A stretch of 64,000 bases of DNA from Pseudomonas synxantha (lineage in GTDB: Bacteria > Pseudomonadota > Gammaproteobacteria > Pseudomonadales > Pseudomonadaceae): positions 3,410,001 through 3,474,000 of the forward strand of contig NZ_LT629786.1 of NCBI RefSeq assembly GCF_900105675.1, given 5' to 3'. The notes under the pieces were generated by a model that did not search any database, was not told where the DNA came from, and saw only the letters and a program-made list of their open reading frames with translations. The translations under genes were made by a program, and so were the position numbers. Positions within the stretch are counted from its first letter, which is position 1; every line of letters begins with the position of its first letter. This document shows, in pieces, positions 28,354 to 37,594 of this stretch.

Positions 28354-28495
28354 ATGCAATATCTGAGTGAATTCAAACTCACCAGTCTGGCCATTTCGGT
28401 GTCAGGCACGTTACTGATATCGGGTTATGCCACGGCGCAAACCAAGGATTCAGAACTCGATACCGTGGTCGTGCAGGGGCAGAGCGAAACCGCCC
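28354..28495 (+). pseudogene. TonB-dependent receptor, signal peptide and start only
   Basis: The first 45-50 codons encode a signal peptide (LAISVSGTLLISGYATAQ) and the beginning of a receptor plug (DSELDTVVVQGQSETA). These are typical of TonB-dependent receptors, and the position directly after tonB-exbBD fits. After about residue 48 the sequence changes without a break in frame into a conjugative relaxase (LSHTQFLQLYLNPIHRY). The remaining 650-700 codons of the receptor are absent. The junction, about 28490-28510, is a recombination scar. The hybrid frame is open until a frameshift at 29311, so a chimeric protein could be made, but a function is unlikely. Confidence 0.75.
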
Positions 28496-30065
28496 TCTCC
28501 CACACGCAGTTCCTCCAGCTCTACTTAAATCCGATCCATCGCTACGCCGAACAGGTCCAGCAACTCCCCGCCAGCGAGACGCACCACCATGCGTATCTCG
28601 GTGGCATGCTCGACCATGGACTGGAACTGGTCGCCTGCAGTTTAAAACTGCGTCAGTCGTATCTTCTTCCCACCGGCGCTGCGCCCGAAGACCAAGCCGC
28701 TCAGACCGATGCCTGGTCGGCGGGTATTGCTTATGGTGCCCTGCTGCATGACATCGGCAAGATCGCCGTGGACCTGCAGGTGGAACGCCAGGATGGCCGT
28801 CTTTGGCACCCTTGGCAGGGCCCACTGGATCAGCCCTACCGTTTTCGTTACCTCAAGGGTCGTGACTACCACCTGCACGGTGCTGCCGCAGGCTTGCTTT
28901 ACACCCGGGTTCTCGACCGACCAATCTTGGACTGGTTGAGTGGCTTTCCGTCACTGTGGGCCTGCTTGCTATATGTCCTGGCGGGCCAGTACGAACGTGC
29001 CGGCGTGCTCGGTGAGTTGGTGATGCAGGCCGACCGTGTTTCCACCGCGCAGAACGTCGGTGGTAACCCAAGCAAGGCGCTACAAGCACCGATTCATTCG
29101 CTGCAACATCACTTGATCAGTGGACTGCGTCATCTGGTTCAGCACGAGCTGAAACTCAACCAGCCAGGTGCCACGGGTTGGTTGACTCAAGACGCACTCT
29201 GGCAGGTCAACATGACGGTCACCGACAAGCTGCGAGCCTATCTGCTGTCGCAATCGATTGAGGGCATTCCTTCATCCAATATTGCGGTGTTCGACGAACT
29301 GCAGTCGCACGGGGGCTGGTGGAATCTACCCCGGAAGGCAAAGCTATCTGGACTGCGCTCGTCACCCAGGGAAACTGGCAGCAGTCCTTTACCTTTCTGC
29401 GCCTTCAACCGGCGTTGATTTGGAGGAGCGAAATTCGGCCTGAGGCCTTCAGCGGAACGGTCGGCGTTATAGCTGATGAACACTCGAATGACGCTTCGGC
29501 ATCACCACCAGCGCCGTAGATTGTCAGTACAGGATCGCCTCAGAGTTCTTCGCCGAGAGATCCCGTGGCGGTGGAAGATACCGACTACCTCGGAACACTG
29601 CTTGATATGTTCGATTTGGCAGAGCCACAAGCTCGTGAAGGCACGTCAGAAAGCACTCTCGAAAGCTCCCCCCCATCAGACAACCCAGGCGAGGCATTCC
29701 TGAATTGGGTCAGGGAAGGCATCCTGAGTCACAATCTGATCATCAATGATAGTAAGGCCAAAATTCACACGGTGAGCGGTACTGTATTTCTGGTATCTCC
29801 AGGTCTCTTTCAACGTTATGTCCAGGAGTTTCCTGGCATCGCCAAGAAGGTCAATAAAGAGATTGAAGAATGGCGTTGGGTACAGAAGCAGTTCGAGAAA
29901 CTGAAGGTCCACAGAAAGCGAGACAACGGCCTAAACATCTGGGCATGCCAAGTGCAGGGCCATAGGAAGAGAACCACCTTAAAGGGGTACTTGATTGAGG
30001 ATCCGAAGCATTTATTTGAGTTGATACCACCCGACAATCCTTTTCTTAAAATCGCAGAATCTTAA
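28496..30065 (+). pseudogene. decayed TraI/MobH relaxase from an integrative conjugative element
   Basis: The sequence carries the TraI_2 relaxase domain of ICE-type MobH proteins. The metal-binding HD-like motifs ASETHHHAYLGGMLDHGLE and ALLHDIGKIAVDL are intact, followed by GRDYHLHGAAAGLLY. A frameshift in the G5 run at 29311-29315 moves the reading to ESTPEGKAIWTALV. An in-frame TAG at 29517-29519 interrupts it again. The same frame then resumes to the TraI_2_C domain (EAFLNWVREGIL, TVSGTVFLVSPGLFQRYVQE, DPKHLFELIPP) and ends at 30065. The true N terminus is missing, replaced by a receptor start. It is a relic of a lost ICE. Confidence 0.8.
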
Positions 30066-30525
30066 TACCTGGCATGAGGGCGACATCCGACGTAAGGCTT
30101 GGTGAGTTTGTTCCTATGGACGCCTTAGGCCTTAGGAGGAAGCCCCCGTGATGATGACTTGCGCTCCCGCATAACACACGTATGCTTTTCTGGGGCGACG
30201 ACATTTAACGCTCGGCATCGAGATGTCCAAGTTCGACCGGCGCGCAGCCCCCTATCGTCGCAACGTCGTCGAGCTTGCGATCCTGTTGTCCGGTGCTCAG
30301 GTCCGGTTGCGCAGGATGAAGCAGGATCAAGCGCTTGAGCCTCACAACAAAAAGGTGCATCGCGCCAACCTACCATTGGAGGTTGGCGCGCCCACTGCTG
30401 AGTCGTTCGTACGACCGGCCAGGCCCCAGGACACATCGTCTCCCACCACGACGATCAGCCGCGCGCTGTAAGAGCCAGGTCCAGCCCCATAGACCCAGCG
30501 CGAGCATACACCTTCATTGCGGCAG
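30066..30525. other. 460-base intergenic region with strong hairpin
   Basis: No believable gene is seen. The main structure is the perfect inverted repeat at 30361-30390. The segment lies between two recombination scars and may be the end of the former ICE. Confidence 0.4.
30361..30390. repeat. perfect 11-bp inverted repeat
   Basis: CGCGCCAACCT (30361-30371) pairs exactly with AGGTTGGCGCG (30380-30390) around an 8-base loop. On the minus strand five T follow within about six bases, so a terminator reading leftward is possible. Otherwise it may be a protein-binding or element-end palindrome. Confidence 0.55.
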
Positions 30526-30815
30526 CTATAGGCCTGGCTCCCGAACCGCGTCAAGGGAGGCTGGCTTGAACCGATTAATATCATTGACGATGTCTTCCAG
30601 AGTGACTGTCGCGAGTTCATCCTCCAGAGCTTGCTGCGCTTTATCAAAACGCGGGCTTAGTACGCGTTGAATGTTTTTCCCGACCAAGCATTTCTGGTCG
30701 GGTTTGCCTCGGTGCAAGGCGAAGATTTCCGGGTCTTCAACAGCACGGTAGACGTCGATCAGGCTTATCTTTCCCGGTTTTTTGGCCAATTGCATACCGC
30801 CGCCCATGCCAAGCT
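30526..30815 (-). pseudogene. Rrf2 family regulator, C-terminal part
   Basis: The frame encodes GGGMQLAKKPGKISLIDVYR, DPEIFALHRGKPDQKCLVG and ALEDELATVTLEDIVNDI. This is the second half of an Rrf2 winged-helix regulator, including the Cys that would be used in redox sensing. The first ~55 residues with the recognition helix are missing. Upstream sequence belongs to a DASS transporter in another frame, so the fragment has no ribosome site and is not expected to work. A deletion joined two same-strand genes. Confidence 0.7.
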
Positions 30816-31540
30816 GCGCCTGCGATCAACCAGTCGATCCAAGACACTCTCTGGCCCAGCATCTTGTCCATGAAACCCACAGTCAGCAGGTTCTGTGCGG
30901 CAGCCGTCTGAATACCCACGTTCCAGATACTGGTGCCTTGGGCAACAATGATCATCAAACCCGCTGCGATATTGGAGCGTTTGGCCACGCCGAAGGCGGC
31001 GATCACGCCCATCATGATCGGCACCACGCAGGCACTACGAGCTGTGGCGCTGGGCACTACCAGACTCAACAGCACGATCACGAGCATCGCCCCGAACAGA
31101 ATCCGCCTTGTGCTGGCCCCAACCTTCGTCAAGGTCACCAATGCTATGCGACGGTCCAGGCCCGTATGGGTCATCGCGGCAGCAATGAACAATGCCCCGA
31201 CCACCAAAGCAAGCGCTGGATTGGAAAAGCCGCCAAGTGCCATTGAAATGCCGGCCGATGACCCATAGGTGAGTGACGGATCTAACAAGGTCGGTGCCGT
31301 GCCGATCAATGTCGCCATCAGCGAAGTGATCATGATGGCGCTGGCCTCGTAAGAAACCGCCTCGGTCACCCACACCGTGACCGCAAACACCAGGATGGCC
31401 AGCATTCGATGTCCGGCTACCGGTAACGCCGCAGGTAACGGCAAGAACAGCACGATCACCATGGCTAGGACGGCGACAATCAATCCTGGCGGAAAGTGTA
31501 AAGGCGGCGGCGGGGTAACCGGTGAGGCACCTTCATTCAT
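30816..31540 (-). pseudogene. DASS/SLC13 anion transporter, N-terminal half
   Basis: From ATG at 31540 about 240 residues match the first half of a divalent anion:sodium symporter. They show membrane segments such as IVAVLAMVIVLFLPLPAALP, the SALV-like region GFSNPALALVVGALFIAAAM, and GVAKRSNIAAGLMIIVAQG. After WIDWLIAGA (about 30816) the sequence becomes that of an Rrf2 gene in another frame, and the hybrid frame ends at 30737. Normal DASS proteins have 450-600 residues, so the second substrate-binding half is lost. Transport is unlikely. Confidence 0.75.
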
Positions 31541-31589
31541 AGCGTTCTCGCATAAGCTCTAAAATGGAATTAAATGACTCTGAACAGGG

Positions 31590-34085
31590 TCACGCATCGG
31601 TGAAAGTCTGCCCGCGCGCCTGGCCTTTGGCCAAAGGCGATGGGGACTGTGGCTGCGTGAAGTCGGCGGTCCAGTGCCAGTTGCGGATCTTGGGCATGTC
31701 TTCGAAATGCTCGCGGATATAAGTGTGATGACGACGCAATTGGTCTTCAAAATAACTCATCGCGTCCAGGCTGCTGGACCGCAGCCGGGGCACATGTGAC
31801 AACGCATCGATTGCCAGCTGATACCGGCTCATATTGTTCAGAACGACCATGTCGAACGGCGTTGTAGTGGTCCCGCGATCAGAGAAACCCCGCACGTGAA
31901 AGCGCGCTTCATTCGCCCGCCCGTGCACCATGGAATGAATCACCCAGGTTGAACCGTGGAAGGCAAACATCACCGGCACTTCGCGGGTGAACAGCGCTTC
32001 GAATGAAACATGGTCCATGCCGTGTGGGCGATCGTCGGGACTGGCCAGAATGCTCAAATCGACCACGTTGACTAAACGAACGCGAATACCGGGTACGTGC
32101 TTCTGCAACAGCCACGAGGCCGCTACCGCTTCTGTCGTTGGCACATCTCCGGCGCAGGCCAGCACGATATCCGGCTCCGCCGCGCCGTCATTGGTGGCGA
32201 AATCCCAAATCGATGCGCCCTGCGAGCAGTGCTTGAGAGCCTGATCGAAATTCAGCCACTGGAAATCCGGCTGCTTGCCGCAGGTGACGACGTTCACGTA
32301 ATTGCGACTGCGCAAACAATGGTCGAAGACGTTGACCAGACAGTTGGAATCAGGCGGGTAATAGACCCGCACGACGTCGGAGCGGCGTTGCAGGACGTTG
32401 TCGACGAAACCGGTCGATTGATGGCTGAAGCCGTTGTGATCGTTGCGCCACGCGTGGCTGGTCAGCAGGATGTTGAGCGAGGCCAGCGGCCGCCGCCAGG
32501 CGAAATCGCGGCATTGCTGCAACCATTTGGCGTGTTGCGTCACCATGGAATCGACCACTTGCGCAAAGGCTTCGTAGGTCGACCACATGCCGTGGCGGCC
32601 GGTCAGCAAATAGCCTTCCAACCAACCTTCGCACAGATGCTCGCTGAGTACCTCCATGACTCGGCCGTCGCGCGCCAAGTGGTCGTCGATGCCCAGCAAC
32701 GGACCCGCGGCGGTTCGATCGGTGGCCTCGAAGACCGCGTTCAAGCGGTTCGAGTTGGTCTCGTCCGGGCCGAAGATCCGGAAATTATGCGGGTTGGTAC
32801 GAATGACATCGCGCAAATACTCGCCCAGCTTGCGAGGCGCCTCGGCGATCACCTGGCCTGGCCCCGGGACGTGCAGGCCGTAGTCGGCGAAATTAGGTAA
32901 ATCCAGCGCCGTGAGCAGTCGACCGCCATTGACGTATGGCACCGCGCCGAGGCGCAACGGCGCGGGTGGCGTCAGCGCCTGCAGATCAGCGACCAGGCAG
33001 CCCTTATCATCAAACAGCGTGTGCGGCTGGTAGCTGCGCATCCACGCCTCCAACTGCGCCAGATGGTCAGGATTCTGCACGACATTGGCCAGAGGCACCT
33101 GATGCGCGCGGAACGTGCCTTCCACCGGCAGGCCATCAACGACTTTCGGGCCCGTCCAGCCTTTGGGGCTGCGCAGGATAATCATCGGCCAGCGCTGGGG
33201 CGAAGTGTCGCCCTGCTCCCTGGCCTGCTGTTGAATATGCCGGCCCTTTGCATAGGCCGCATCAAGCGCTGCCGCAAAACGCTGGTGCATGCCAGGCACG
33301 TCTTCCCCGGCGACGATCAGGGGTTCGTAGCCACGCCCACGGTACAGCTCGATGAGGTTCGCATCGGTGGTACGCGCCTCCACCGTAGGCCCGGATATCT
33401 TGTAGCCATTGAGGTGCAGGATGGGTAATACCGCCCCGTCGCGGCGAGCGTCGAGGAAGCGCACGCTCTTCCAACTGCCCTCCAAAGGGCAGGTTTCGGC
33501 TTCGCCATCGCCAATAACGCAAGCCACCCACAAATCCGGATTATCGAATACGGCACCGAATGCATGCACCAGTGAGTAGCCGAGTTCGCCGCCCTCATGC
33601 AACGAGTTGGGCGTATGCGGGCCACAATGACTGGGGACCCCGCCGGGCGTGGAAAAACTGCGGAAAAAGCGCAGCATGCCCGGCTCGTCCGGGGTGATGT
33701 CCGGATGAACGTCGCTGTAAGTCCCCTCCAGCCATGCACAGGCGTTGAGTGTCGGCCCGCCGTGGCCCGGCCCCGATATGTACACCATGGACACTCGCTG
33801 TTCGCTGATCAGCCGGTTCAGGTGAACATAGATAAAGTTTTGCCCTGCTGACGTTCCCCAGTGCCCCAGCAGCCGTGGCTTGATGTGCTCGGCCTGCAAG
33901 GGTTCGCGCAACAACGGGTTGGCCTTGAGGTAGATCTGCCCGACACACAAGTAATTTGCGGCTTGCCAATACCGATGCATCCGGTCGAGCAACTCTGGCG
34001 CCAGCGGACCGCCCGCCTCGGGCGTTATCGGGCTGACGTGGTTTGAATCATCGGCGCTGGAAAACGCTGGATTGAAGGTATACAT
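31590..34085 (-). CDS. xfp: phosphoketolase (xylulose-5-P / fructose-6-P)
   Basis: This is an 831-residue thiamine-diphosphate enzyme. It splits xylulose 5-phosphate (and usually fructose 6-phosphate) with phosphate to acetyl phosphate plus a triose or tetrose phosphate. Family signatures are GHWGTSAGQNFIYVHLNRLI, SGPGHGGPTLNACAW, SFSTPGGVPSHCGPHTP, the ThDP motif GDGEAET...LHLNGYKISGPT, SHAWRNDHNGFSHQ and HGRANEARFHVRGFSDRGTT. ATG at 34085 has GGAG upstream. One oddity is GDGEAETCPLE, where I recall a glycine after EAET in relatives. It is last in the adh-ackA-xfp operon. Acetyl phosphate from this step is the substrate of the acetate kinase encoded next door, giving ATP. A palindrome upstream of the operon is shared with the RbbA operon. 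Confidence 0.92.
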   Translation of the reverse strand: MYTFNPAFSSADDSNHVSPITPEAGGPLAPELLDRMHRYWQAANYLCVGQIYLKANPLLREPLQAEHIKPRLLGHWGTSAGQNFIYVHLNRLISEQRVSMVYISGPGHGGPTLNACAWLEGTYSDVHPDITPDEPGMLRFFRSFSTPGGVPSHCGPHTPNSLHEGGELGYSLVHAFGAVFDNPDLWVACVIGDGEAETCPLEGSWKSVRFLDARRDGAVLPILHLNGYKISGPTVEARTTDANLIELYRGRGYEPLIVAGEDVPGMHQRFAAALDAAYAKGRHIQQQAREQGDTSPQRWPMIILRSPKGWTGPKVVDGLPVEGTFRAHQVPLANVVQNPDHLAQLEAWMRSYQPHTLFDDKGCLVADLQALTPPAPLRLGAVPYVNGGRLLTALDLPNFADYGLHVPGPGQVIAEAPRKLGEYLRDVIRTNPHNFRIFGPDETNSNRLNAVFEATDRTAAGPLLGIDDHLARDGRVMEVLSEHLCEGWLEGYLLTGRHGMWSTYEAFAQVVDSMVTQHAKWLQQCRDFAWRRPLASLNILLTSHAWRNDHNGFSHQSTGFVDNVLQRRSDVVRVYYPPDSNCLVNVFDHCLRSRNYVNVVTCGKQPDFQWLNFDQALKHCSQGASIWDFATNDGAAEPDIVLACAGDVPTTEAVAASWLLQKHVPGIRVRLVNVVDLSILASPDDRPHGMDHVSFEALFTREVPVMFAFHGSTWVIHSMVHGRANEARFHVRGFSDRGTTTTPFDMVVLNNMSRYQLAIDALSHVPRLRSSSLDAMSYFEDQLRRHHTYIREHFEDMPKIRNWHWTADFTQPQSPSPLAKGQARGQTFTDA

Positions 34086-34144
34086 AGCGACTCCACGAAA
34101 ATATGACGATGGAAAGCGTCCGGCAAAACGCCAGAGGCTCGCGG

Positions 34145-35377
34145 TCAATCCGGGTTGCTGTCGAGCAACGGTGTCGGTAAAAGCTTCAGGGTGTACCGGG
34201 CGATTACCCGGTCTTCATCGGTAGGGATCATCCAGGCCCTGACCGGGCTGTGGGATCGCGAAAGACGCGAAGCGGATGCTTGATTGGCCTCTTCGTCGAG
34301 TTCGAGCCCCAGCCAGGCACACCCGCGCAGGATAGCGGCGCGCACCGGTGCTGCGTGTTCACCGATGCCGCCGGTGAAGACCAATGCGTCCAGCCCGCCC
34401 AGCACGGCGGCAAAGCTGCCTATTTCCCGGACCACGTTGTGAATGTACAGCGACACTGCCTCACGAGCGGCCACCTGATCACTGGCCAACAGGGTCCGCA
34501 TGTCGCTGGCAATGCCGCCTGATACGCCCAGCAAACCACACTCGTGATACAGCAAGTGTTCAAGCGCTTGCGCGGACATTGCGCGCTCGCGCATCAGGTA
34601 CAACAAGATGCCAGGGTCGAGGTGGCCCGGTCGGCTGCCCATCAGCAGTCCGTCCAGCGTCGTGAACCCCATGCTGGTGGCACGACTGCGCCCATTATGC
34701 AGTGCACACAGACTGGCGCCGTTGCCCAGGTGCGCGACAATGGTTCGTCCCGCAGCAGCAGCACTGTCATAGTCGCCGAGCACTCCAGCGATGTACTCAT
34801 AGGAAAGCCCATGAAAGCCGTAACGGCGCACGCCTTCCTCAGTCATTCGTCGAGGCAAGCCATAAAGAGTTTCAAGCGGGTCAACGGTGTGATGGAAAGC
34901 CGTGTCGAAGCAGGCCACCTGAGGTAATCCAGGGTACTTGGACGCGAGAAAGCGAATCGGCGCCAGGCACAGCGGCTGGTGCTGCGGTGCGATGGGGGTG
35001 AGCGCCTGTAGCTCGATCAGCAAGGTCTCATCGACCAGTGCGGCGACTTCCTGACGGAGGCCGCCATGCACCACGCGATGTCCGGCGGCAACCAACGGCG
35101 CGCCGGTGCGAGCTTCGATCCACGGCAGTAAACGCTCCGGGGCGTCGCCATCTTTCGCAGGCAACGGCCAGCGTTCCTCAGCGGCTTTGCCCGACCTGTC
35201 GGTAAACGACAGCACCCACTGCTCTTCCCGCCGTTCCAGGCTGCCCTGCCCCTGAGCCAGTGGTTCGCCCTGCTCATCGGGGTTACCGTGATAGAGAGAG
35301 AACTTCAAGCTCGAGGAGCCGGCATTGAGCACCAATAAGGAACCGCCCATCGCAGCGGGGAAAGCCTGGGTTGCCAT
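34145..35377 (-). CDS. ackA: acetate kinase
   Basis: This 410-residue cytoplasmic kinase catalyses acetyl phosphate + ADP to acetate + ATP. The motifs are the phosphate-binding LLVLNAGSSSLKFSLYH at the N terminus, the GHRVVHGG segment, the catalytic region VACFDTAFHHTVD, the nucleotide-binding IVAHLGNGASLCAL and FTGGIGEHAAPVRA. Length is normal (about 400). It lies 59 bases upstream of phosphoketolase and follows the alcohol dehydrogenase gene, in one operon. With phosphoketolase it forms a short bypass from pentose and hexose phosphates to acetate with substrate-level ATP formation. Confidence 0.93.
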   Translation of the reverse strand: MATQAFPAAMGGSLLVLNAGSSSLKFSLYHGNPDEQGEPLAQGQGSLERREEQWVLSFTDRSGKAAEERWPLPAKDGDAPERLLPWIEARTGAPLVAAGHRVVHGGLRQEVAALVDETLLIELQALTPIAPQHQPLCLAPIRFLASKYPGLPQVACFDTAFHHTVDPLETLYGLPRRMTEEGVRRYGFHGLSYEYIAGVLGDYDSAAAAGRTIVAHLGNGASLCALHNGRSRATSMGFTTLDGLLMGSRPGHLDPGILLYLMRERAMSAQALEHLLYHECGLLGVSGGIASDMRTLLASDQVAAREAVSLYIHNVVREIGSFAAVLGGLDALVFTGGIGEHAAPVRAAILRGCAWLGLELDEEANQASASRLSRSHSPVRAWMIPTDEDRVIARYTLKLLPTPLLDSNPD

Positions 35378-35409
35378 TCGCAGCTCCTGAAATCCTGGGT
35401 GGGCGTGTC

Positions 35410-36447
35410 TTACTGGCTGAGGATGACCTTCATCGCTTTCTCCTGGGCGGCATTGCCGAAGATTTCATATGCCTGAAGGATGTCATTCAAGGCAAAGCGA
35501 TGAGTGATCAACTGGCTGGCGTCGATCTTGCCGGCTTGCACGGTCTTGATCAGCATCGGCGTGGTGTTGGTGTTAACGAGCCCCGTGGAGATGTTGATGT
35601 TCTGAATCCATAGCTTCTCCAGGTGCAACTCCACGCTCTTGCCGTGTACCCCAACATTAGCAATATTGCCGCCGGGCGCGATCACCGACTGACAGGTATC
35701 GAACGAAGCCGGAATACCCACCGCCTCAATCGCGACGTCCACACCGACGCCATCGGTCAATTCAAAGATACGCTCGATGGCGTTTTCGGTCTTGATGTCG
35801 ATCACGTGGGTGGCACCAAAACGCTGTGCCACCTCAAGGCGATTGCTATCACCGTCGACCATGATCAGCGTAGCCGGTGAATAAAATTGAGCCGTCAACA
35901 ATGCAGCCATGCCCACTGGGCCTGCCCCGACAATCACCACGCTGTCGCCAGGCTTGACCTTGCCGGCAAGCACGCCGATTTCAAACCCGGTCGGCAAGAT
36001 ATCGCTGAGCATCACCAGGGCTTCCTCATCGGCACCGGCGGGAATCGGATAAAGACTGTTGTCGGCGTGTGGAATGCGAACGTATTCCGCCTGAGTTCCA
36101 TCGATCATATGGCCAAGAATCCAACCACCGTCCGCGCAGTGGGAATACATCTGGCGGCGGCAATTGGCACAACTGCCACAAGAGGTGACGCAGGAAATCA
36201 GCACATGGTCGCCGGGCTTGAAATTACGTACGGCCGAACCTACCGTCTCGACAATGCCCACCCCTTCATGGCCAAGCGTTCGGCCCGGCGTTACCGCAAG
36301 GACATCGCCCTTGAGAATGTGCAAGTCAGTGCCACATATCGTCGTGTGCAGCAGGCGAATAATGGCGTCAGTAGGTTTATCGATGAGCGGGGTAGGTTTG
36401 TCAGTCCAGACTTTAACGCCAGGGCCTTGATAGACGAGGGCTTTCAC
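35410..36447 (-). CDS. zinc-dependent alcohol dehydrogenase family protein
   Basis: This is a 345-residue medium-chain dehydrogenase. Catalytic zinc ligands are in TTICGTDLHILKGD (Cys) and RTLGHEGVGIVE (His-Glu). The structural zinc site is in SCVTSCGSCANCRRQMYSHC, and the Rossmann motif GAGPVGMAA at about residue 175. The start is taken as GTG at 36447, which has AAGGAAG at the right distance; upstream in-frame codons lack a ribosome site. It could reduce acetaldehyde or a similar aldehyde and so regenerate NAD+ for the phosphoketolase/acetate kinase branch. It is the first gene of the operon, and the palindrome at 36558-36581 lies about 115 bases upstream. Confidence 0.88.
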   Translation of the reverse strand: MKALVYQGPGVKVWTDKPTPLIDKPTDAIIRLLHTTICGTDLHILKGDVLAVTPGRTLGHEGVGIVETVGSAVRNFKPGDHVLISCVTSCGSCANCRRQMYSHCADGGWILGHMIDGTQAEYVRIPHADNSLYPIPAGADEEALVMLSDILPTGFEIGVLAGKVKPGDSVVIVGAGPVGMAALLTAQFYSPATLIMVDGDSNRLEVAQRFGATHVIDIKTENAIERIFELTDGVGVDVAIEAVGIPASFDTCQSVIAPGGNIANVGVHGKSVELHLEKLWIQNINISTGLVNTNTTPMLIKTVQAGKIDASQLITHRFALNDILQAYEIFGNAAQEKAMKVILSQ

Positions 36448-36557
36448 AATGTCTTCCTTTATCCGATGGGCCATCAGTATGGGACGCACGTGCTGGACCG
36501 GTGGCCTTCTTCGAGGCGCTGATTATTCCCTGCCCCGCAAAGTAAAGGCCGGACCGA

Positions 36558-36581
36558 TTAAATCATCGACCGTTGAATAAA
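36558..36581. promoter_or_regulatory. TetR-type operator upstream of adh-ackA-xfp
   Basis: The core is TCATCGACCGTTGA (36563-36576), flanked by TTAAA and ATAAA. It is almost identical to the core TCATCGAGCGTTGA at 44893-44906, which lies between hlyD and the TetR gene. The palindrome TCA(A/T)CG-N2-CGTTGA has one asymmetry. It stands in the gap before the alcohol dehydrogenase gene, so the TetR protein at 44967 may regulate this operon as well. Confidence 0.6.
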
Positions 36582-36589
36582 TCAAAGGG

Positions 36590-37594
36590 TTACCAACCCG
36601 GCACGCCCTCTCGGATCCGCAGGGAAAAAGCCGTGTCCGATTCGGACTTCGCCCGCTCGGTGATGCGACCGGCATCACGCAACGCCTGAAGCGAATAACC
36701 TGGCTGCAAGCCTCCAACATCGTAAACGTAGCCCGGCAGGTAACCGGTCAGAAGCAAACGGTAGTCCATCGGCAAGCCTGCGACGATGGTGTTCATCATG
36801 TCGAAGACAATGCTGGTGCAATTGGCAGTCACGGTATTGTAGAAGCGCGGGTGATTCAGCAAATCATTGGTTTGTTCAACGTACGACAACAACAAGGCCT
36901 TGCGCTGAGGGGCTGACAACGCAACGCGATAGAGATAATCGTCCTCCCCGCGCACATTGGTCCTGACCCGCAGCGCGTCACGTTCGTCAGTCGCTAGAAT
37001 GCTGACTTCATACTGTTTGAAAAAACCGGCGATCGCAGAATAACTCTCGCCCTTCTCTTTTCGGGTTTCGACGCTGAATAACAAAAATCGACCGTCATCG
37101 AAACCGAACGACACCATGATGTGAGCGATAGCGGGCATTCCCCAGTACGAAGTGATCACGTCCACCGAAGCCAGGTGATCCAGGTCGTACTCACGTGCCT
37201 CCCAACGGATCTGGTAATTGTCATCCGTTTGCCACTCGAAGTTGCGCACATTGCTCATGGTGAGCGTGTTGCCATTGAGTTTGCCGGAGGTCATTCGCGC
37301 AACGTCATCTGCCCAGATTCGCTCGTTCGACGGTATGAACTTGCTCCACCAAACGCCAATACTGGCCAGCAGTACGACGTAACCGAGAACGGCGCGCAAC
37401 GGCCGTGCGCTCCACGTCAGTACGACCAAACCGACGCCGCATAGACACCAGACGAAGATCAAGGCGTTACAGGCCCACGACGGCAGTGCAAGTCGATAAC
37501 TCAGCGCTAATGTACCCCAGGCGAGAAAGCCCCCGCCTGCCAGGGTCGCCAGGCTGCGCAGCAGTATGCCGATAAGCTTGCGTGCAACGCTCAT
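36590..37594 (-). CDS. DUF4105 domain membrane protein
   Basis: This 334-residue protein has three N-terminal membrane segments (LIGILLRSLATLAGGGFLAW, ACNALIFVWCLCGVGLVVLT, LGYVVLLASIGVWWSKF) and then a periplasmic DUF4105 domain. That domain shows the strings AIAHIMVSFGF and RFYNTVTANCTSIVFDMM; the conserved Asn-Cys-Thr could be a catalytic cysteine. The fold is unknown to me, though papain-like hydrolase activity has been suspected for such sequences. It overlaps the hydrolase gene by four bases and is the last gene of the HlyD-RbbA-permease operon. The job of that membrane-linked enzyme in an export operon is unclear. Confidence 0.8.
   Translation of the reverse strand: MSVARKLIGILLRSLATLAGGGFLAWGTLALSYRLALPSWACNALIFVWCLCGVGLVVLTWSARPLRAVLGYVVLLASIGVWWSKFIPSNERIWADDVARMTSGKLNGNTLTMSNVRNFEWQTDDNYQIRWEAREYDLDHLASVDVITSYWGMPAIAHIMVSFGFDDGRFLLFSVETRKEKGESYSAIAGFFKQYEVSILATDERDALRVRTNVRGEDDYLYRVALSAPQRKALLLSYVEQTNDLLNHPRFYNTVTANCTSIVFDMMNTIVAGLPMDYRLLLTGYLPGYVYDVGGLQPGYSLQALRDAGRITERAKSESDTAFSLRIREGVPGW

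Noticed and set aside
30737..31540. 267-codon frame read as one protein
   Set aside because: The last 27 residues come from the Rrf2 gene in a wrong frame; it is a deletion hybrid, not a genuine protein.
36573..36585. ANR/FNR-like box TTGA-N4-ATCAA upstream of adh
   Set aside because: Half-site spacing is one base short of TTGAT-N4-ATCAA and it overlaps the TetR-type palindrome; too weak to claim.
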